A DNA stretch of 64,000 nucleotides. Source: Candidatus Zixiibacteriota bacterium. Its GTDB lineage: Bacteria; Zixibacteria; MSB-5A5; GN15; FEB-12. The stretch covers positions 1 through 64,000 of the forward strand of contig JANQPI010000026.1 of NCBI GenBank assembly GCA_028289585.1. The letters run 5' to 3'. The notes under the pieces were generated by a model that saw nothing but the letters and a program-made list of their open reading frames with translations, did not search any database and had not been told where the DNA came from. A program made the position numbers and the translations under genes. This document shows, piece by piece, positions 16,927 to 26,448 of this stretch; position 1 is the first letter of the stretch; each line of letters opens with the position of its first letter.

Positions 16927-18096
16927 ATGACTGCCTCTACTCCGGTAGACGTCATTATCATCGGGGCCGGTGCCGCCGGTCTGGCTGCTGCAGAGCGATT
17001 GCGCTCAGTCGGCGTCGCGTGCCGATTGTTGGAGCGTCAACCACGCGTTGGTGGCCGGGCATGGAACGGTAACGCCGATCGGCCGGGCAGCTTCCCCGGA
17101 CAACTCGGTCCAGTTCGCTTCCTCTCACACTATCAGCGAGTCCGAACCTACGTTGAGCGCTACGCACTCGCGACCGATCCGATGTATCCACGACAGAAAC
17201 CGATCGCGGCGCGCAAAAACGGTCGGCGACTTGCCACCTACTGGCCCGGCCCGGATGAAATGTGGGGCCACCCCGGTCGCCCCGAACCGACTGTCAAGCA
17301 GCTTGCCCGCAAGCTGCTGGGACGACCGGAGGGAACAACGTTTACCATTCGCGGTGGCACCGAGCGGCTCACCGATGCCCTTGCCGCTCCGTTGACCAAT
17401 TGTATCACCACGGGTGTTGCTGTGTCGGCAATTGACAGTCACGCGGACCATGTGTCTATTTCGTACTCCGATGAGCATCACGAAGGGATTGTGAGGGCAA
17501 GATTTGCCATTTGTGCGATCCCCTTATCGGAACTCGACAAGATCGCCTGGTATCCGCAGTTGCCGAAGTCGTGCGCGGACGTTGCCCAACGAATTCCGTT
17601 TGCCTCGGCCGTTCGTATTTTTCTCCGCTGTCGCACACCCGTCTGGGCGATTGCAGGCGAGAGTGGTTTCGCCGTCTCTGAGGAGGTCGGAGAGATTTGG
17701 CCACAGTCGACGGGCGACTCCGAGGCTCACCATTGGCTGATCTGCTACGCCCAGGGGAGCATTGCTCAGCGACTCGAACCACTCTCCAATAGTGATCGCG
17801 TGGCAATCGCTACTAACGAGATCGAACAGCTATGGCCGGGAGCGTCACGGCAGATCGACAGCGGTTGGTCGTTCTCGTGGAAATCACAGAACTGGATTGC
17901 AGGGGGGTGGCCGCTCGTCCGCGACGGGTTTATTGGCGAGACCGACGTCTTTCTCAATCCGCACGGTAGTGTTTACTTTGCTGGCGATTATGTCACGTCG
18001 CCGGATCTCTTGAATACGGTTGAAGGAGCGATCCAGTCTGGCCACCGAGCTGCCGATGCGGTTCACAGTGCGCTGTCACCGGCGCGACGAAACTAG
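16927..18096 (+). CDS. FAD-dependent amine-oxidase-like oxidoreductase
   Basis: The protein (389 residues from ATG 16927) opens with the FAD motif VDVIIIGAGAAGLAAAERLRSVG, continues with the GG doublet LLERQPRVGGRAWNG, and ends with VYFAGDYVTSPDLLNTVEGAIQSGHRAADAV, the C-terminal FAD contact of the flavin-containing amine oxidase/desaturase family. Members oxidise amines, polyamines, phytoene or protoporphyrinogen; which applies here cannot be decided. The ORF track's extra 87 N-terminal codons are rejected because the flavin motif normally lies at the N-terminus. It is convergent with hypE with no spacer between the stop codons. Confidence 0.8.
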   Translation: MTASTPVDVIIIGAGAAGLAAAERLRSVGVACRLLERQPRVGGRAWNGNADRPGSFPGQLGPVRFLSHYQRVRTYVERYALATDPMYPRQKPIAARKNGRRLATYWPGPDEMWGHPGRPEPTVKQLARKLLGRPEGTTFTIRGGTERLTDALAAPLTNCITTGVAVSAIDSHADHVSISYSDEHHEGIVRARFAICAIPLSELDKIAWYPQLPKSCADVAQRIPFASAVRIFLRCRTPVWAIAGESGFAVSEEVGEIWPQSTGDSEAHHWLICYAQGSIAQRLEPLSNSDRVAIATNEIEQLWPGASRQIDSGWSFSWKSQNWIAGGWPLVRDGFIGETDVFLNPHGSVYFAGDYVTSPDLLNTVEGAIQSGHRAADAVHSALSPARRN

Positions 18097-19107
18097 TCAA
18101 CAGATTCGCGGCAGAAGTTCCCCCGCTGGCAGATCGATAACCCGTTCCGTTCCGATCGCTGAGCGACCGATCACCAGACCGGCGTTAGAGTCAGTAACCG
18201 TGGCGATGCGCTGAGCCTGACGGCCCAGTTCTGTCTGCCGCCAACACTCAACGATTGCATCGGCCGTTTCCGATGCGACCGCCAGAACGACTTTGCCTTC
18301 GTTTGCGACGTGAATGAGATCGATGCCGAGGATTTCGGCGACTGACTGGGCAGCCGGAGAGGTAGGCAACGCGTCGACCTCAACGGTGATGCCAACATTC
18401 GACGCTCGAGCCCATTCGGTCAGGGTTGCGGCCAGACCACCGCGTGTGGGATCGCGCATGCATCGAATCTCGGAGCCGCCAGTCTCCATTGCTATCGATG
18501 TCAACGACACGATCGGCGCACAGTCGCTCTTGAGTGGCGCACCGAGCGGTAGCTTGTCGCGAGCTGCCATCACTGCCATGCCGTGATCCCCGATCGAACC
18601 ACTCACGATAATCGTATCGCCCACTTTCAGGCCGGTTGGCCCGGGAGGAATGATTGCACCAGCCCGTCCGATTCCGCTGGTCGTGATGAAGCAGAGATCC
18701 CCCTTGCCCCGTGGGACTACTTTGGTATCGCCGGTTGCGATCGTGACATTGGCCCCGCGAGCCGCTACAGCTACGTCGTCCAGAATCTTACGCAACACCT
18801 CAAACGGCAACCCTTCCTCAAGGATCAGTGCCAGTGAGAGTACATCGGGAATCGCCCCGGCGACGGCGAGATCATTGACCGTGCCATTGATCGCGAGCGA
18901 ACCGATTGATCCGCCAGGGAAGAAGAGTGGATCGACAACAAACGAATCGGTGGTGAACATAGCGTTTCCCGCCGATTCAATATGCGCGCTATCGTTGAGT
19001 CCGGAGCTGGTCGTGTCACCGAGCGTCGGCAGGATGATGTCATCGATCAGTCGATGACTGAGTTCACCACCGGCACCATGTGCCAGTACGATGTAGTCGC
19101 TACTCAT
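18097..19107 (-). CDS. hypE: Hydrogenase maturation protein HypE (carbamoyl dehydratase)
   Basis: The product of 336 residues has HAGGELSHRLIDDI-like N-terminal HGAGG, AMFTTDSFVV, the ATP-binding region and CMRDPTRGGLAATL, and ends in LLPRIC. The C-terminal Cys is the residue that receives the carbamoyl group from HypF and is dehydrated to a thiocyanate, the precursor of the CN ligands of the NiFe site. It starts at ATG 19107 overlapping the hypD stop (ATGA). The ORF track start 55 codons upstream lies inside hypD. Confidence 0.95.
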   Translation of the reverse strand: MSSDYIVLAHGAGGELSHRLIDDIILPTLGDTTSSGLNDSAHIESAGNAMFTTDSFVVDPLFFPGGSIGSLAINGTVNDLAVAGAIPDVLSLALILEEGLPFEVLRKILDDVAVAARGANVTIATGDTKVVPRGKGDLCFITTSGIGRAGAIIPPGPTGLKVGDTIIVSGSIGDHGMAVMAARDKLPLGAPLKSDCAPIVSLTSIAMETGGSEIRCMRDPTRGGLAATLTEWARASNVGITVEVDALPTSPAAQSVAEILGIDLIHVANEGKVVLAVASETADAIVECWRQTELGRQAQRIATVTDSNAGLVIGRSAIGTERVIDLPAGELLPRIC

Positions 19108-20210
19108 GCCGGTGTCGATGGTGTGCGCTTTTGGTACTGATAGTACGCGGCGCAAGCACCCTCGGAGGAAACCATCGGTGCCCCAAGAGGTCGGTCCGGA
19201 CGACAGGCGGTGCCGAATGCCGGGCACTCGACCGGCTTGATTACCCCCTGCAAAACTTCGCCGGAACGGCAAACCGAGTCCTCTACAACCGATACGTCGC
19301 AGGCGGTTAGCAACTGTCGGGCATCGAATCGTTCGTAGGCCAAACGTAACCCGAGTCCCGAATCCGGAATCGGACCGATTCCGCGCCAGGAGCGGTCACA
19401 CGGTTCAAAAATGGTTTCGACGACACGCCACGCGTTGGCATTGCCCGTTTCGGTAACAGCCCGTCCATACGCATTGTAAATTCCGATGTCACCGCGTTCG
19501 AGCATCGCGATGGCGACTTCGACGCCTTGAAGAATGTCGACGGGTTCGAAACCCGTAACAACCATTGGCATCGATAACTCTTGGGCTAGGGCGGCGTAGT
19601 CCTGCCATCCGGTGACCGCACAGACGTGGCCTGCGAGCAGAAACGCGTCAAGTCGACTCAATCCTGATGCCACCAGAAAGCGCAAGGCCGGCGGGACCAG
19701 GACGTGTGCGGAGAGCAGCCACAGGTTACGCAAATCGCGACGCGCTGCTTCCTGCACCAGCAGGGCGGTGAGCGGGGCGGTGGTCTCGAAGCCGACACCA
19801 AAGAAGACGAAGTCGCAGTCGGGATCGGCATCCGCGAGCGCCAGAACATCGATTGGCGAATAGACCGTGCGGATCGCCCCACCGGTTGCGCGGATATCCA
19901 AGAGGCTCTCGCGTGCTCCGGGCACCCGCAGCATATCGCCAAAGCTGACGAGAACGGTATTGGGACGTCGGGCGAGCTGCTGTGCCTGCTCAATGATGTC
20001 GATCGGTGTTACGCAGACCGGGCAGCCAGGTCCGTGGATTAGATGCACTCGGTCGGGCAGTAGCTGGTCGAGTCCGTGACGAACAATCGCGTGCGTTTGC
20101 CCCCCACATACTTCCATGAGATGCCAGGGCTTGGTCGTCAGTCGTGTAATTTGGTCGGCAAGCTGTCGGACTCGTTTGGGATCCCGCCAGGGCGTGAGGT
20201 CAACGGTCAT
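19104..20210 (-). CDS. hypD: Hydrogenase maturation protein HypD
   Basis: The product of 369 residues contains the family signatures LMEVCGGQTHAI, HGPGCPVCVTP, FFGVGFETTAP and AGHVCAVTG, plus C-terminal cysteines holding the [4Fe-4S] cluster (VECPAFGTAC). HypD with HypC assembles the Fe(CN)2CO unit of the NiFe site. The ATG at 20210 gives MTVDLTPWRDP and overlaps the end of hypC by 11 nt; the ORF track start runs into hypC. Confidence 0.95.
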   Translation of the reverse strand: MTVDLTPWRDPKRVRQLADQITRLTTKPWHLMEVCGGQTHAIVRHGLDQLLPDRVHLIHGPGCPVCVTPIDIIEQAQQLARRPNTVLVSFGDMLRVPGARESLLDIRATGGAIRTVYSPIDVLALADADPDCDFVFFGVGFETTAPLTALLVQEAARRDLRNLWLLSAHVLVPPALRFLVASGLSRLDAFLLAGHVCAVTGWQDYAALAQELSMPMVVTGFEPVDILQGVEVAIAMLERGDIGIYNAYGRAVTETGNANAWRVVETIFEPCDRSWRGIGPIPDSGLGLRLAYERFDARQLLTACDVSVVEDSVCRSGEVLQGVIKPVECPAFGTACRPDRPLGAPMVSSEGACAAYYQYQKRTPSTPA

Positions 20211-20457
20211 CGCTCGCCATCTCCTCTCGAAGATACGATTCGATATCGTCGAACAAAGCCAAGGTCCGCTTGGCCTCATCGGGGTCAAGCTGGGAGATCG
20301 CCACCCCTGCATGGACGAGTACGTAATCTTTGATCCCCGCATCTGGCACAAGAGCCAGACAGACCTGGATTGGCATCGCACCAATTTCCACTGTTCCGGT
20401 ACGGAGTGCCTGGGAGTCATCGATTGCTGTTATCTGTCCCGGCAACGCTAAACACAT
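20200..20457 (-). CDS. hypC: Hydrogenase maturation chaperone HypC/HupF
   Basis: This 85-residue protein begins MCLALPGQITAIDD, the invariant HypC N-terminus whose Cys2 binds the Fe(CN)2CO fragment with HypD and delivers it to the large subunit. The middle VLVHAGVAISQLDPDEAK is also typical. It overlaps hypF upstream by 10 nt and hypD downstream by 11 nt. Confidence 0.95.
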   Translation of the reverse strand: MCLALPGQITAIDDSQALRTGTVEIGAMPIQVCLALVPDAGIKDYVLVHAGVAISQLDPDEAKRTLALFDDIESYLREEMASDDR

Positions 20458-22736
20458 AATGCTGACCTCGCGATTGTGGCAACCAGTTGACCGTAAGCCA
20501 GGCCACCATCGTTGGGCGGTACGGCGCGATGCTGCAGCACCGCAAACGACTGTTTGCTCAGTTGGCCAACAAGCCGAGCGACAAGCAGCCGGTTCATCAT
20601 CACGCCACCACTCAGTGCAATCGTGGAGAGGCCGGTCGCGGAGCGAGCCGCTGTTGCCGCGCTCACCACCAGCGTGGCGAACCGGTCATGCCACCACCGG
20701 GCCAGTTGGGATCGATCTTCGCCTCGACGATAACGACTCACCAGCTCAGCAACCAAGGGCCGCCAGTCAATCTCTCCTGTCACAGCCGCTGACGAAGATT
20801 CCTCAGCGGTGGGAGTACCTGCCATAGCCAACTGCTCGAGCTCGATCGCCGCCTGAGCATCGTAGGTGGTTCGTGTTCGTCCCGTGAGTAAGACACCAAT
20901 GGCATCCCACAGGCGACCGGTGCTCGACGTACGGATCGGATAGCGTATCTGCGGTATCATATCATGGAGTTGGCGGGCGGCGTTACGCACAGCAGCAGGG
21001 AAAAGCTCGGCGTTGTAACAATCGGCCTCGTGCAATACCGAGACGAGCATTCGCCACGGTTCCACGATCGCCGTTTCCCCTCCCGGGAGCATGAACGGCC
21101 GAAGCCAACCAACGCGCGTCGAATCGGCACTATCGCCGCACAGCAGTTCTCCGCCCCAGATGGTACCATCGGTTCCCCATCCTGTCCCGTCAAGCATGAG
21201 GCCCAATGCCCGGTCACGGTATCCGTGTTCTGCGAGAACTCCTGCAAAGTGGGCATGATGGTGCTGAACGCGCTCAATTGGTAGCCCGGACTGCTCGGCC
21301 CAGCGGGTCGATGCATAGTCGGGATGCAGATCACACGCGACGGCGGCGGGAGTCACATTTAGGAGCTTGCCAAAGTCACCAATCGTCTCGTCGAACCATC
21401 TTCGAGCTGCCGGATGGTCAAGGTCACCCAGGTGTGTCGAAAGGTATGCCTGGTCATTGATGGCAAACGCGATTGTCGACTTCTGCTGCCCACCAACCGC
21501 CAATCTGGGAACGTCGGTAGCTGTCGGCAGCGACACACGTTGCGGCACCGAACCGCGGGCACGACGGACCACAACCGTCGGAGCGCCGACATGCGCTGCC
21601 AGAACGATACCATCATCGCAGCGACGGCGAATTTGTCGATTATGAAGCAGCAAGCAGTCGGCAATAGCACCGAGTGCTTCGCGTGCCTCGTCGTTCGTAG
21701 CGCAGATTGGGGCACCGGCCGGATTGCCTGAGGTCATTACGAGTGCTCGACCACAATCGTGCAGCAACAAATGATGCAACGGCGTGTAGGCAATCATGAT
21801 TCCCACCGTATCATGACCTGGTGCCACCGATCGTGCCAGACAGTTGTCTGCGCGGGTCGGGACAACCACAATGGGCCGCGATGAGTCGAGCAACGCCGAC
21901 GCTGCGGCGTCGTTGATGTCGGCTAAGTGGCGAGCCGCTTCAAGGGACGGAACCATGATTGCCAACGGTTTGTCAGGGCGCCGTTTGCGCTGCCGAAGCC
22001 GCATCACAGCATCGTTGTTGGTAGCATCGCAGGCGAGATGAAATCCGCCCAGCCCTTTTACTGCCAGTATCTTTCCCGCCAGTACCAGTTGAGCGGCGTG
22101 ATTGACCACATCAATCGTGTCGGTGGTCGGTTCCTCGTCACCCTCCAGCCAAGCGGCTGGACCACACGCCGGGCAGGCCGTCGGTTGGGCATGGTAGCGG
22201 CGATCGCTTGGGGACTTGTATTCGTTGCGGCACTGTGAGCAGAGCTCAAACGAAGACATAACAGTCGATGTACGGTCGTACGGCATGTGATCAATGATCG
22301 AATAGCGCGGACCGCAGTTCGTGCAGTTCAAAAACGGGTAACGGTAGCGGCGATCGCTCGGATCGAATAACTCGGCCAGGCACGCGTCGCAGATCGGCAG
22401 ATCAACCGATGGTCGAATCGTCACCACGGATGCACGGTTCGATGCTTCGATCGTGAACGACTCGGCTCTGGTTGCTAATGTGCTTTCGACCTCGAAGGAG
22501 TCGATGCGGCTAAGCGGTGGTGCTTCGCGAGGTAGACGGTCGATGAACGACGCCGTTGCCGTGGGCTCTCCTTCGATACGGATTTCAACGCCAGTACATC
22601 CGTTGCGCACCGAACCGGTGACATGACAATCAGTGGCTAACCGCCACACGAATGGTCGGAAGCCCACTCCCTGCACGATACCACGCACGGTGAGTAGGTA
22701 CGCTGTAGGTGTCGCTGTCGTCGTTGCTTCGGTCAC
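20448..22736 (-). CDS. hypF: Carbamoyltransferase HypF
   Basis: The product of 762 residues has the full HypF order: an acylphosphatase domain (LTVRGIVQGVGFRPFVWRL), two zinc fingers (CDACLAELFDP...NCTNCGPRYS and CSQCRNEY...CPACGP), a YrdC-like domain (AVKGLGGFHLACDA) and a Kae1-like C-terminal domain with HHHAHFAGVLAEHG. It makes the carbamoyl adenylate from carbamoyl phosphate and ATP and loads HypE. Translation begins at GTG 22736, overlapping the hypB stop (GTGA). carAB, which supplies carbamoyl phosphate, lies about 6 kb away on the same strand. Confidence 0.95.
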   Translation of the reverse strand: MTEATTTATPTAYLLTVRGIVQGVGFRPFVWRLATDCHVTGSVRNGCTGVEIRIEGEPTATASFIDRLPREAPPLSRIDSFEVESTLATRAESFTIEASNRASVVTIRPSVDLPICDACLAELFDPSDRRYRYPFLNCTNCGPRYSIIDHMPYDRTSTVMSSFELCSQCRNEYKSPSDRRYHAQPTACPACGPAAWLEGDEEPTTDTIDVVNHAAQLVLAGKILAVKGLGGFHLACDATNNDAVMRLRQRKRRPDKPLAIMVPSLEAARHLADINDAAASALLDSSRPIVVVPTRADNCLARSVAPGHDTVGIMIAYTPLHHLLLHDCGRALVMTSGNPAGAPICATNDEAREALGAIADCLLLHNRQIRRRCDDGIVLAAHVGAPTVVVRRARGSVPQRVSLPTATDVPRLAVGGQQKSTIAFAINDQAYLSTHLGDLDHPAARRWFDETIGDFGKLLNVTPAAVACDLHPDYASTRWAEQSGLPIERVQHHHAHFAGVLAEHGYRDRALGLMLDGTGWGTDGTIWGGELLCGDSADSTRVGWLRPFMLPGGETAIVEPWRMLVSVLHEADCYNAELFPAAVRNAARQLHDMIPQIRYPIRTSSTGRLWDAIGVLLTGRTRTTYDAQAAIELEQLAMAGTPTAEESSSAAVTGEIDWRPLVAELVSRYRRGEDRSQLARWWHDRFATLVVSAATAARSATGLSTIALSGGVMMNRLLVARLVGQLSKQSFAVLQHRAVPPNDGGLAYGQLVATIARSALCV

Positions 22737-23413
22737 GGTGCTATCGAGCGTTCCCGTGTCATCGCCTTCAGGGCGTGCAGGTGGTCGACGACACCATCAA
22801 TGCCTGCCCCGGTTCGCCCGGATGTTTGCACGATGTCGATTTTCGGATTAACAGTGTGGGCATTGGCAATCAGTGTGTCGATGTCGACATCGCAATAGGG
22901 CACGAGATCAGTTTTCGTGACCACCATGAGACGGGAGCGGGTAAAGATGCCCGGATACTTGAGCGGTTTATCCTCGCCCTCGGTCACACTCACCAGGACG
23001 ATCTTTTGATGTTCACCCAGATCCCAATTCGACGGGCACACGAGGTTGCCGACGTTTTCAATGATCAGGAAATCTGGATTCGGTGTTGGCGCGTTGACAA
23101 GTGCTTCCTCCACGAAGCGGGCATCGAGGTGACATCGGCCATGTGTCACGATCGGCAGCGCGCAACTCCCTGCTGCAGCGCGAATTCGTTCGGCGTCGTT
23201 TTCCGTCTGACAATCTGCTGCAAGAACCAAGACGGAATGTGACTGCTGCAGTTTCGGCACCAGGCGCTCAAGCAGACGCGTTTTGCCTGACCCCGGGGAC
23301 GAGATCAGGTTGACAACAGTCGTGCCAGCTTCATCCCAACGATGACGTAAACGAGCCGCAATATCGTTGTTTTCTGACATTACCACTTTGCGAATCGCGA
23401 CAGTTGTACTCAT
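22733..23413 (-). CDS. hypB: Hydrogenase nickel incorporation GTPase HypB
   Basis: The product of 226 residues has the P-loop VVNLISSPGSGKTRLLERL, metal-site residues in LPIVTHGRCHLDARFV, and the segment NVGNLVCPSNWDLGEHQKIVL, with TKTDLV as the G4 motif. There is no histidine-rich N-terminus, so nickel storage is unlikely. The ATG at 23413 (MSTTVAIRKVV) follows GGAGA; the ORF track uses a TTG five codons upstream inside hypA, judged less likely. It delivers nickel together with HypA. Confidence 0.94.
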   Translation of the reverse strand: MSTTVAIRKVVMSENNDIAARLRHRWDEAGTTVVNLISSPGSGKTRLLERLVPKLQQSHSVLVLAADCQTENDAERIRAAAGSCALPIVTHGRCHLDARFVEEALVNAPTPNPDFLIIENVGNLVCPSNWDLGEHQKIVLVSVTEGEDKPLKYPGIFTRSRLMVVTKTDLVPYCDVDIDTLIANAHTVNPKIDIVQTSGRTGAGIDGVVDHLHALKAMTRERSIAP

Positions 23414-23417
23414 GGGA

Positions 23418-23765
23418 TTAGTCTCCAACGGTCATAGCGGTGATCGTTACTTCCGACGAGGCATCGACGCGCAGTCCACGCTTTCCACATCTCGGGCAAT
23501 CGAACCGCAATTCAGTAAGCTCTCCGTGCCAGACGCACGACGGACAGTGGGCCGTCGCCGGCTGATGCATGATTGCGAGATTGCACTGCTCGAAACCGGT
23601 GTAGAGCGATCGTGCGCCGCCAAACGCGAAGTCGAGTGCGGTTGGCTCGATGTCGCTCAGTAGCCCCACCGATACCGTCACCGACTCGACGACGGACCAA
23701 CCATGGAGCTTTGCTTCCCGGTCGGCGACCGTGAGGAGTTGCCGGGCTATCGAGAGCTCGTGCAT
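23418..23765 (-). CDS. hypA: Hydrogenase nickel metallochaperone HypA
   Basis: The product of 115 residues starts MHELSIARQLL, whose His2 is the nickel ligand, and carries a zinc site of two CxxC pairs, CPSC and CPRC. GAGGAA precedes the ATG. It is the first gene of the hypABFCDE operon, divergent from the hydrogenase structural genes. Confidence 0.95.
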   Translation of the reverse strand: MHELSIARQLLTVADREAKLHGWSVVESVTVSVGLLSDIEPTALDFAFGGARSLYTGFEQCNLAIMHQPATAHCPSCVWHGELTELRFDCPRCGKRGLRVDASSEVTITAMTVGD

Positions 23766-23819
23766 GCCGATTCCTCGTTTAGGAGAGTCATTTAGTCTTC
23801 CTTAAGATACGCCAACATC

Positions 23820-23836
23820 CTCTTGGCCGGCAAGAG
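23820..23836. promoter_or_regulatory. Inverted repeat in the divergent hypA-hydrogenase promoter region
   Basis: CTCTTG-GCCGG-CAAGAG is a perfect 6-bp inverted repeat with a 5-bp spacer in the 212-bp gap between the divergent hypA and hydrogenase beta genes. It is placed where a shared operator would act on both units. No T-run follows on either strand, so it is not an obvious terminator. The binding protein is unknown. Confidence 0.35.
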
Positions 23837-23977
23837 AATACCGCTATTTCTTTGTCTGCTTTTATTGTTTTAAGGGGGGAAACCAGACCGATTTTGTGAA
23901 AAAAATCTCAATACCCCTTGATCAAGCCGTCCCTGACTGCGATACTGAAAACAGCACTAAAAAGGTTGGGGGTTACC

Positions 23978-25135
23978 GTGGCGGATACGCATTCCGGATA
24001 CGCTCCACGCCGGATGGAGCGCGCCGAGCTTGGCCACTTGATTGATGTCCTTCAACGCGAAGGGCGCGAAGTGGTGGGGCCCATCTTCCGCAATCAGGCG
24101 ATCGATATCGGCCCGATTACTACTGAGGCCGACCTTCCGATCGGTTGTGTCGATGAGCAGGAGCGGGCGACCTACCGACTGACCCGCAACGGTTCAGCTC
24201 GGGTCTTTGGCTTCTCTGAACCGGCGGCCTCGTTCAAGCCGTACATCTTTCCGCAGCGACAACGCATTGCGGCGTTTCGTCGAGAAGGACGTGGATTTGT
24301 TGACGAGCATCACGAGGAGCCAATTCCTCGGCTCGCACTGTTCGGTGTTCGCGCGTGTGACCTCGCTGCGATTGCAATCCTGGACCGCATTTTGCTCGAA
24401 GGGCCGTATGTCGATGAATCGTATCGCCGCCGTCGCGAATCCTGTTTCATCGTGGCGGTCAACTGCGCGCAGCCGGGAGGGACCTGCTTCTGTGCATCGA
24501 CGCAGACCGGTCCCAATTGCACCTTCGGCTACGATCTGGTTCTGACCGAGCTCCATGCCAAAGGGAATCATCGATTCCTGATTGAAGCCGGTAGTCCCGA
24601 CGGATTGGAAATCCTGGAGCACCTGGAACTGTCTGAACCGACCGATGATGATATCGATTTCGCGCGGCGCCAGCGAGAGCATGCGGCCGATTCGATGGGT
24701 CGGGAGATGAACGTTCATGGTCTCACGGAACTCCTGAATGACAATACGCAACACTCACGCTGGGACGATGTTGCGAGTCGCTGTTTCAACTGCACCAACT
24801 GTACGCTTGTCTGTCCGACCTGTTTCTGTGCTACGATCGAAGATACAACTTCGTTCGATGGCAAGCAGGCGGAGCGGTGGAAGCGGTGGGACTCCTGCTT
24901 CACCCTCGACCATTCCTATGTCCACGGCGGCGCGGTACGGGTTTCCAGCCGAGCTCGGTATCGTCAGTGGCTTACGCACAAGTTCGGCACCTGGAAAGAG
25001 CAATTCGGGATGCTTGGTTGCGTCGGCTGCGGTCGCTGCATCACCTGGTGTCCCGCCGGAATTGACGTGGTCGAGGAGATTGAGGCGATCCGCGGGAGTG
25101 ATGAGAAGGTAAGAGAGGAGGTCGATCATGGTTAG
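23978..25135 (+). CDS. hydB: Group 3b-like hydrogenase beta subunit (4Fe-4S electron transfer)
   Basis: The sequence is collinear with the sulfhydrogenase beta/anaerobic sulfite reductase A family: [19 protein letters not shown], the Cys-rich [13 protein letters not shown], and two ferredoxin-type clusters, [16 protein letters not shown] and [16 protein letters not shown]. It carries electrons between the small subunit and the flavin subunit in the cytosol. The ORF track starts at TTG 23918 without a ribosome site; the GTG at 23978 ([15 protein letters not shown]) has GTTGGGGG at good spacing and is preferred. First gene of a six-gene operon; it overlaps the next gene by 8 nt. Confidence 0.88.
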   Translation: MADTHSGYAPRRMERAELGHLIDVLQREGREVVGPIFRNQAIDIGPITTEADLPIGCVDEQERATYRLTRNGSARVFGFSEPAASFKPYIFPQRQRIAAFRREGRGFVDEHHEEPIPRLALFGVRACDLAAIAILDRILLEGPYVDESYRRRRESCFIVAVNCAQPGGTCFCASTQTGPNCTFGYDLVLTELHAKGNHRFLIEAGSPDGLEILEHLELSEPTDDDIDFARRQREHAADSMGREMNVHGLTELLNDNTQHSRWDDVASRCFNCTNCTLVCPTCFCATIEDTTSFDGKQAERWKRWDSCFTLDHSYVHGGAVRVSSRARYRQWLTHKFGTWKEQFGMLGCVGCGRCITWCPAGIDVVEEIEAIRGSDEKVREEVDHG

Positions 25136-25595
25136 TGATCTGGGCCCGTATTTGGCAGAGCACCCGATTCTCGAAGGGATGCGGCCCGAGCATATCCAGC
25201 TGATGGTTGGTTGTGCCGAAAACGTTCGTTTTCACCCCGAGGAGTATCTGTTCCGCGAAGGGGAAAAATCTGATCGGTTCTATTTCCTGCGTCACGGCAA
25301 GGTGAGTCTGGAGTTGTACCACCCCAAAGGGGGCGGTGCGATGGTGGTGCAGACGCTCGGTGAGGGAGACGTTATCGGCTGGAGTTGGTTGTTTCCTCCG
25401 CACTACCGGAATCTCGACGGCCGCGCTACCGAATTGGTCCGTGCGATTGCGCTCGACGGTGCCTGCCTTCGCGGAAAGTGTGAGGCGGATCACGAACTCG
25501 GCTATGAGATCATGAAGCGATTCGCGCACCTCATGGAAAAAGAACTTCAGGCAATGCAGCTGCGGCTCCTGGACATGTATGCACCAACTCACTGA
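25128..25595 (+). CDS. Stand-alone cyclic nucleotide-binding (cNMP) domain protein
   Basis: The product of 155 residues is a single CRP-like effector domain (EEYLFREGEKSDRFYFLRHGKVSLELYHP, LGEGDVIGWSWLFPPH) with a C-terminal helix, but no helix-turn-helix. Such proteins recur between subunit genes of group 3b hydrogenases. The phosphate-binding cassette is degenerate (no obvious RxxxxA after GE), so cyclic nucleotide binding is doubtful. It overlaps its neighbours on both sides (8 and 17 nt), so it is expressed with the enzyme; a regulatory or assembly role is likely. Confidence 0.82.
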   Translation: MVSDLGPYLAEHPILEGMRPEHIQLMVGCAENVRFHPEEYLFREGEKSDRFYFLRHGKVSLELYHPKGGGAMVVQTLGEGDVIGWSWLFPPHYRNLDGRATELVRAIALDGACLRGKCEADHELGYEIMKRFAHLMEKELQAMQLRLLDMYAPTH

Positions 25596-26445
25596 GCCTG
25601 CCGTTGACGTGGCGCCGTCACCGGATGTCATGCTGCCACACCGGTTTCGGATCGACAAGTATCGGAAAGATACCGCTGATACGTTCACGGTTGATTTGGT
25701 GCCGGTCAATCCGGATCAGCCGTTCATGTATCAGCCGGGCCAGTTTAACATGATCTACATCTTCGGGGTCGGCGAGGCACCGATCTCGATCTCCGGCGAT
25801 CCGGCCACGGCACCCAAGCTGGTGCACACAACCCGTGTCGTCGGCACGGTCACCACGGCAATGAGGGGATTGGGCGTCGGTCACGAGCTCGGAATCCGGG
25901 GACCATTTGGGCGGCCCTGGCCAACCGATCATGCGCGTGGACACGACGTTGTTCTGGTTGCCGGTGGTATCGGTCTCGCGCCATTGCGACCTGTCCTCTA
26001 CCATGTGCTGGCGAATCGCTCCGACTACGGCAAACTTGTGCTGCTCTACGGCACGCGCACACCGGCCGACATTCTCTATCAACGCGAACTCCAACAGTGG
26101 CGGTCGCGACTCGATATGGAAGTCTTTGTGACGGTCGATCGCGCGACGCCCGGGTGGCGGGGCAATGTCGATGTTGTCACGACCCTCATTCCCAAGGCGC
26201 CGTTCGACCCCTTGAACACGGTGGCGATGATCTGCGGTCCGGAGATCATGATGCGGTTTGCCGCTATCGGTTTGCTCAAGCGCGGTGTCCCGGCCAATCA
26301 CCTTTATGTCTCACTCGAACGGAACATGAAGTGCGCGGTCGGTTTCTGTGGCCATTGCCAGCTGTCACGTGAATTTGTCTGTCGCGATGGTCCGGTCTTC
26401 CCGTACGATCGTGTTCGTGACCTCATGATGACTCGGGAGCTGTAG
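25579..26445 (+). CDS. hydG: Group 3b-like hydrogenase gamma subunit, FAD/NAD(P)-binding
   Basis: The product of 288 residues has a ferredoxin-reductase-type FAD domain (FMYQPGQFNMIYIFGVGEAPISIS), an NAD(P) domain (DVVLVAGGIGLAPLRPVL, MICGPEIMMRFAA) and a C-terminal [2Fe-2S] site in MKCAVGFCGHCQL...FVCRDGP. This is the dihydroorotate dehydrogenase electron-transfer/sulfhydrogenase gamma pattern. It exchanges electrons with NAD(P)H. The gene overlaps the cNMP-domain gene and is followed by the small subunit after 3 bp. Confidence 0.9.
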   Translation: MHQLTEPAVDVAPSPDVMLPHRFRIDKYRKDTADTFTVDLVPVNPDQPFMYQPGQFNMIYIFGVGEAPISISGDPATAPKLVHTTRVVGTVTTAMRGLGVGHELGIRGPFGRPWPTDHARGHDVVLVAGGIGLAPLRPVLYHVLANRSDYGKLVLLYGTRTPADILYQRELQQWRSRLDMEVFVTVDRATPGWRGNVDVVTTLIPKAPFDPLNTVAMICGPEIMMRFAAIGLLKRGVPANHLYVSLERNMKCAVGFCGHCQLSREFVCRDGPVFPYDRVRDLMMTREL

Positions 26446-26448
26446 GAA

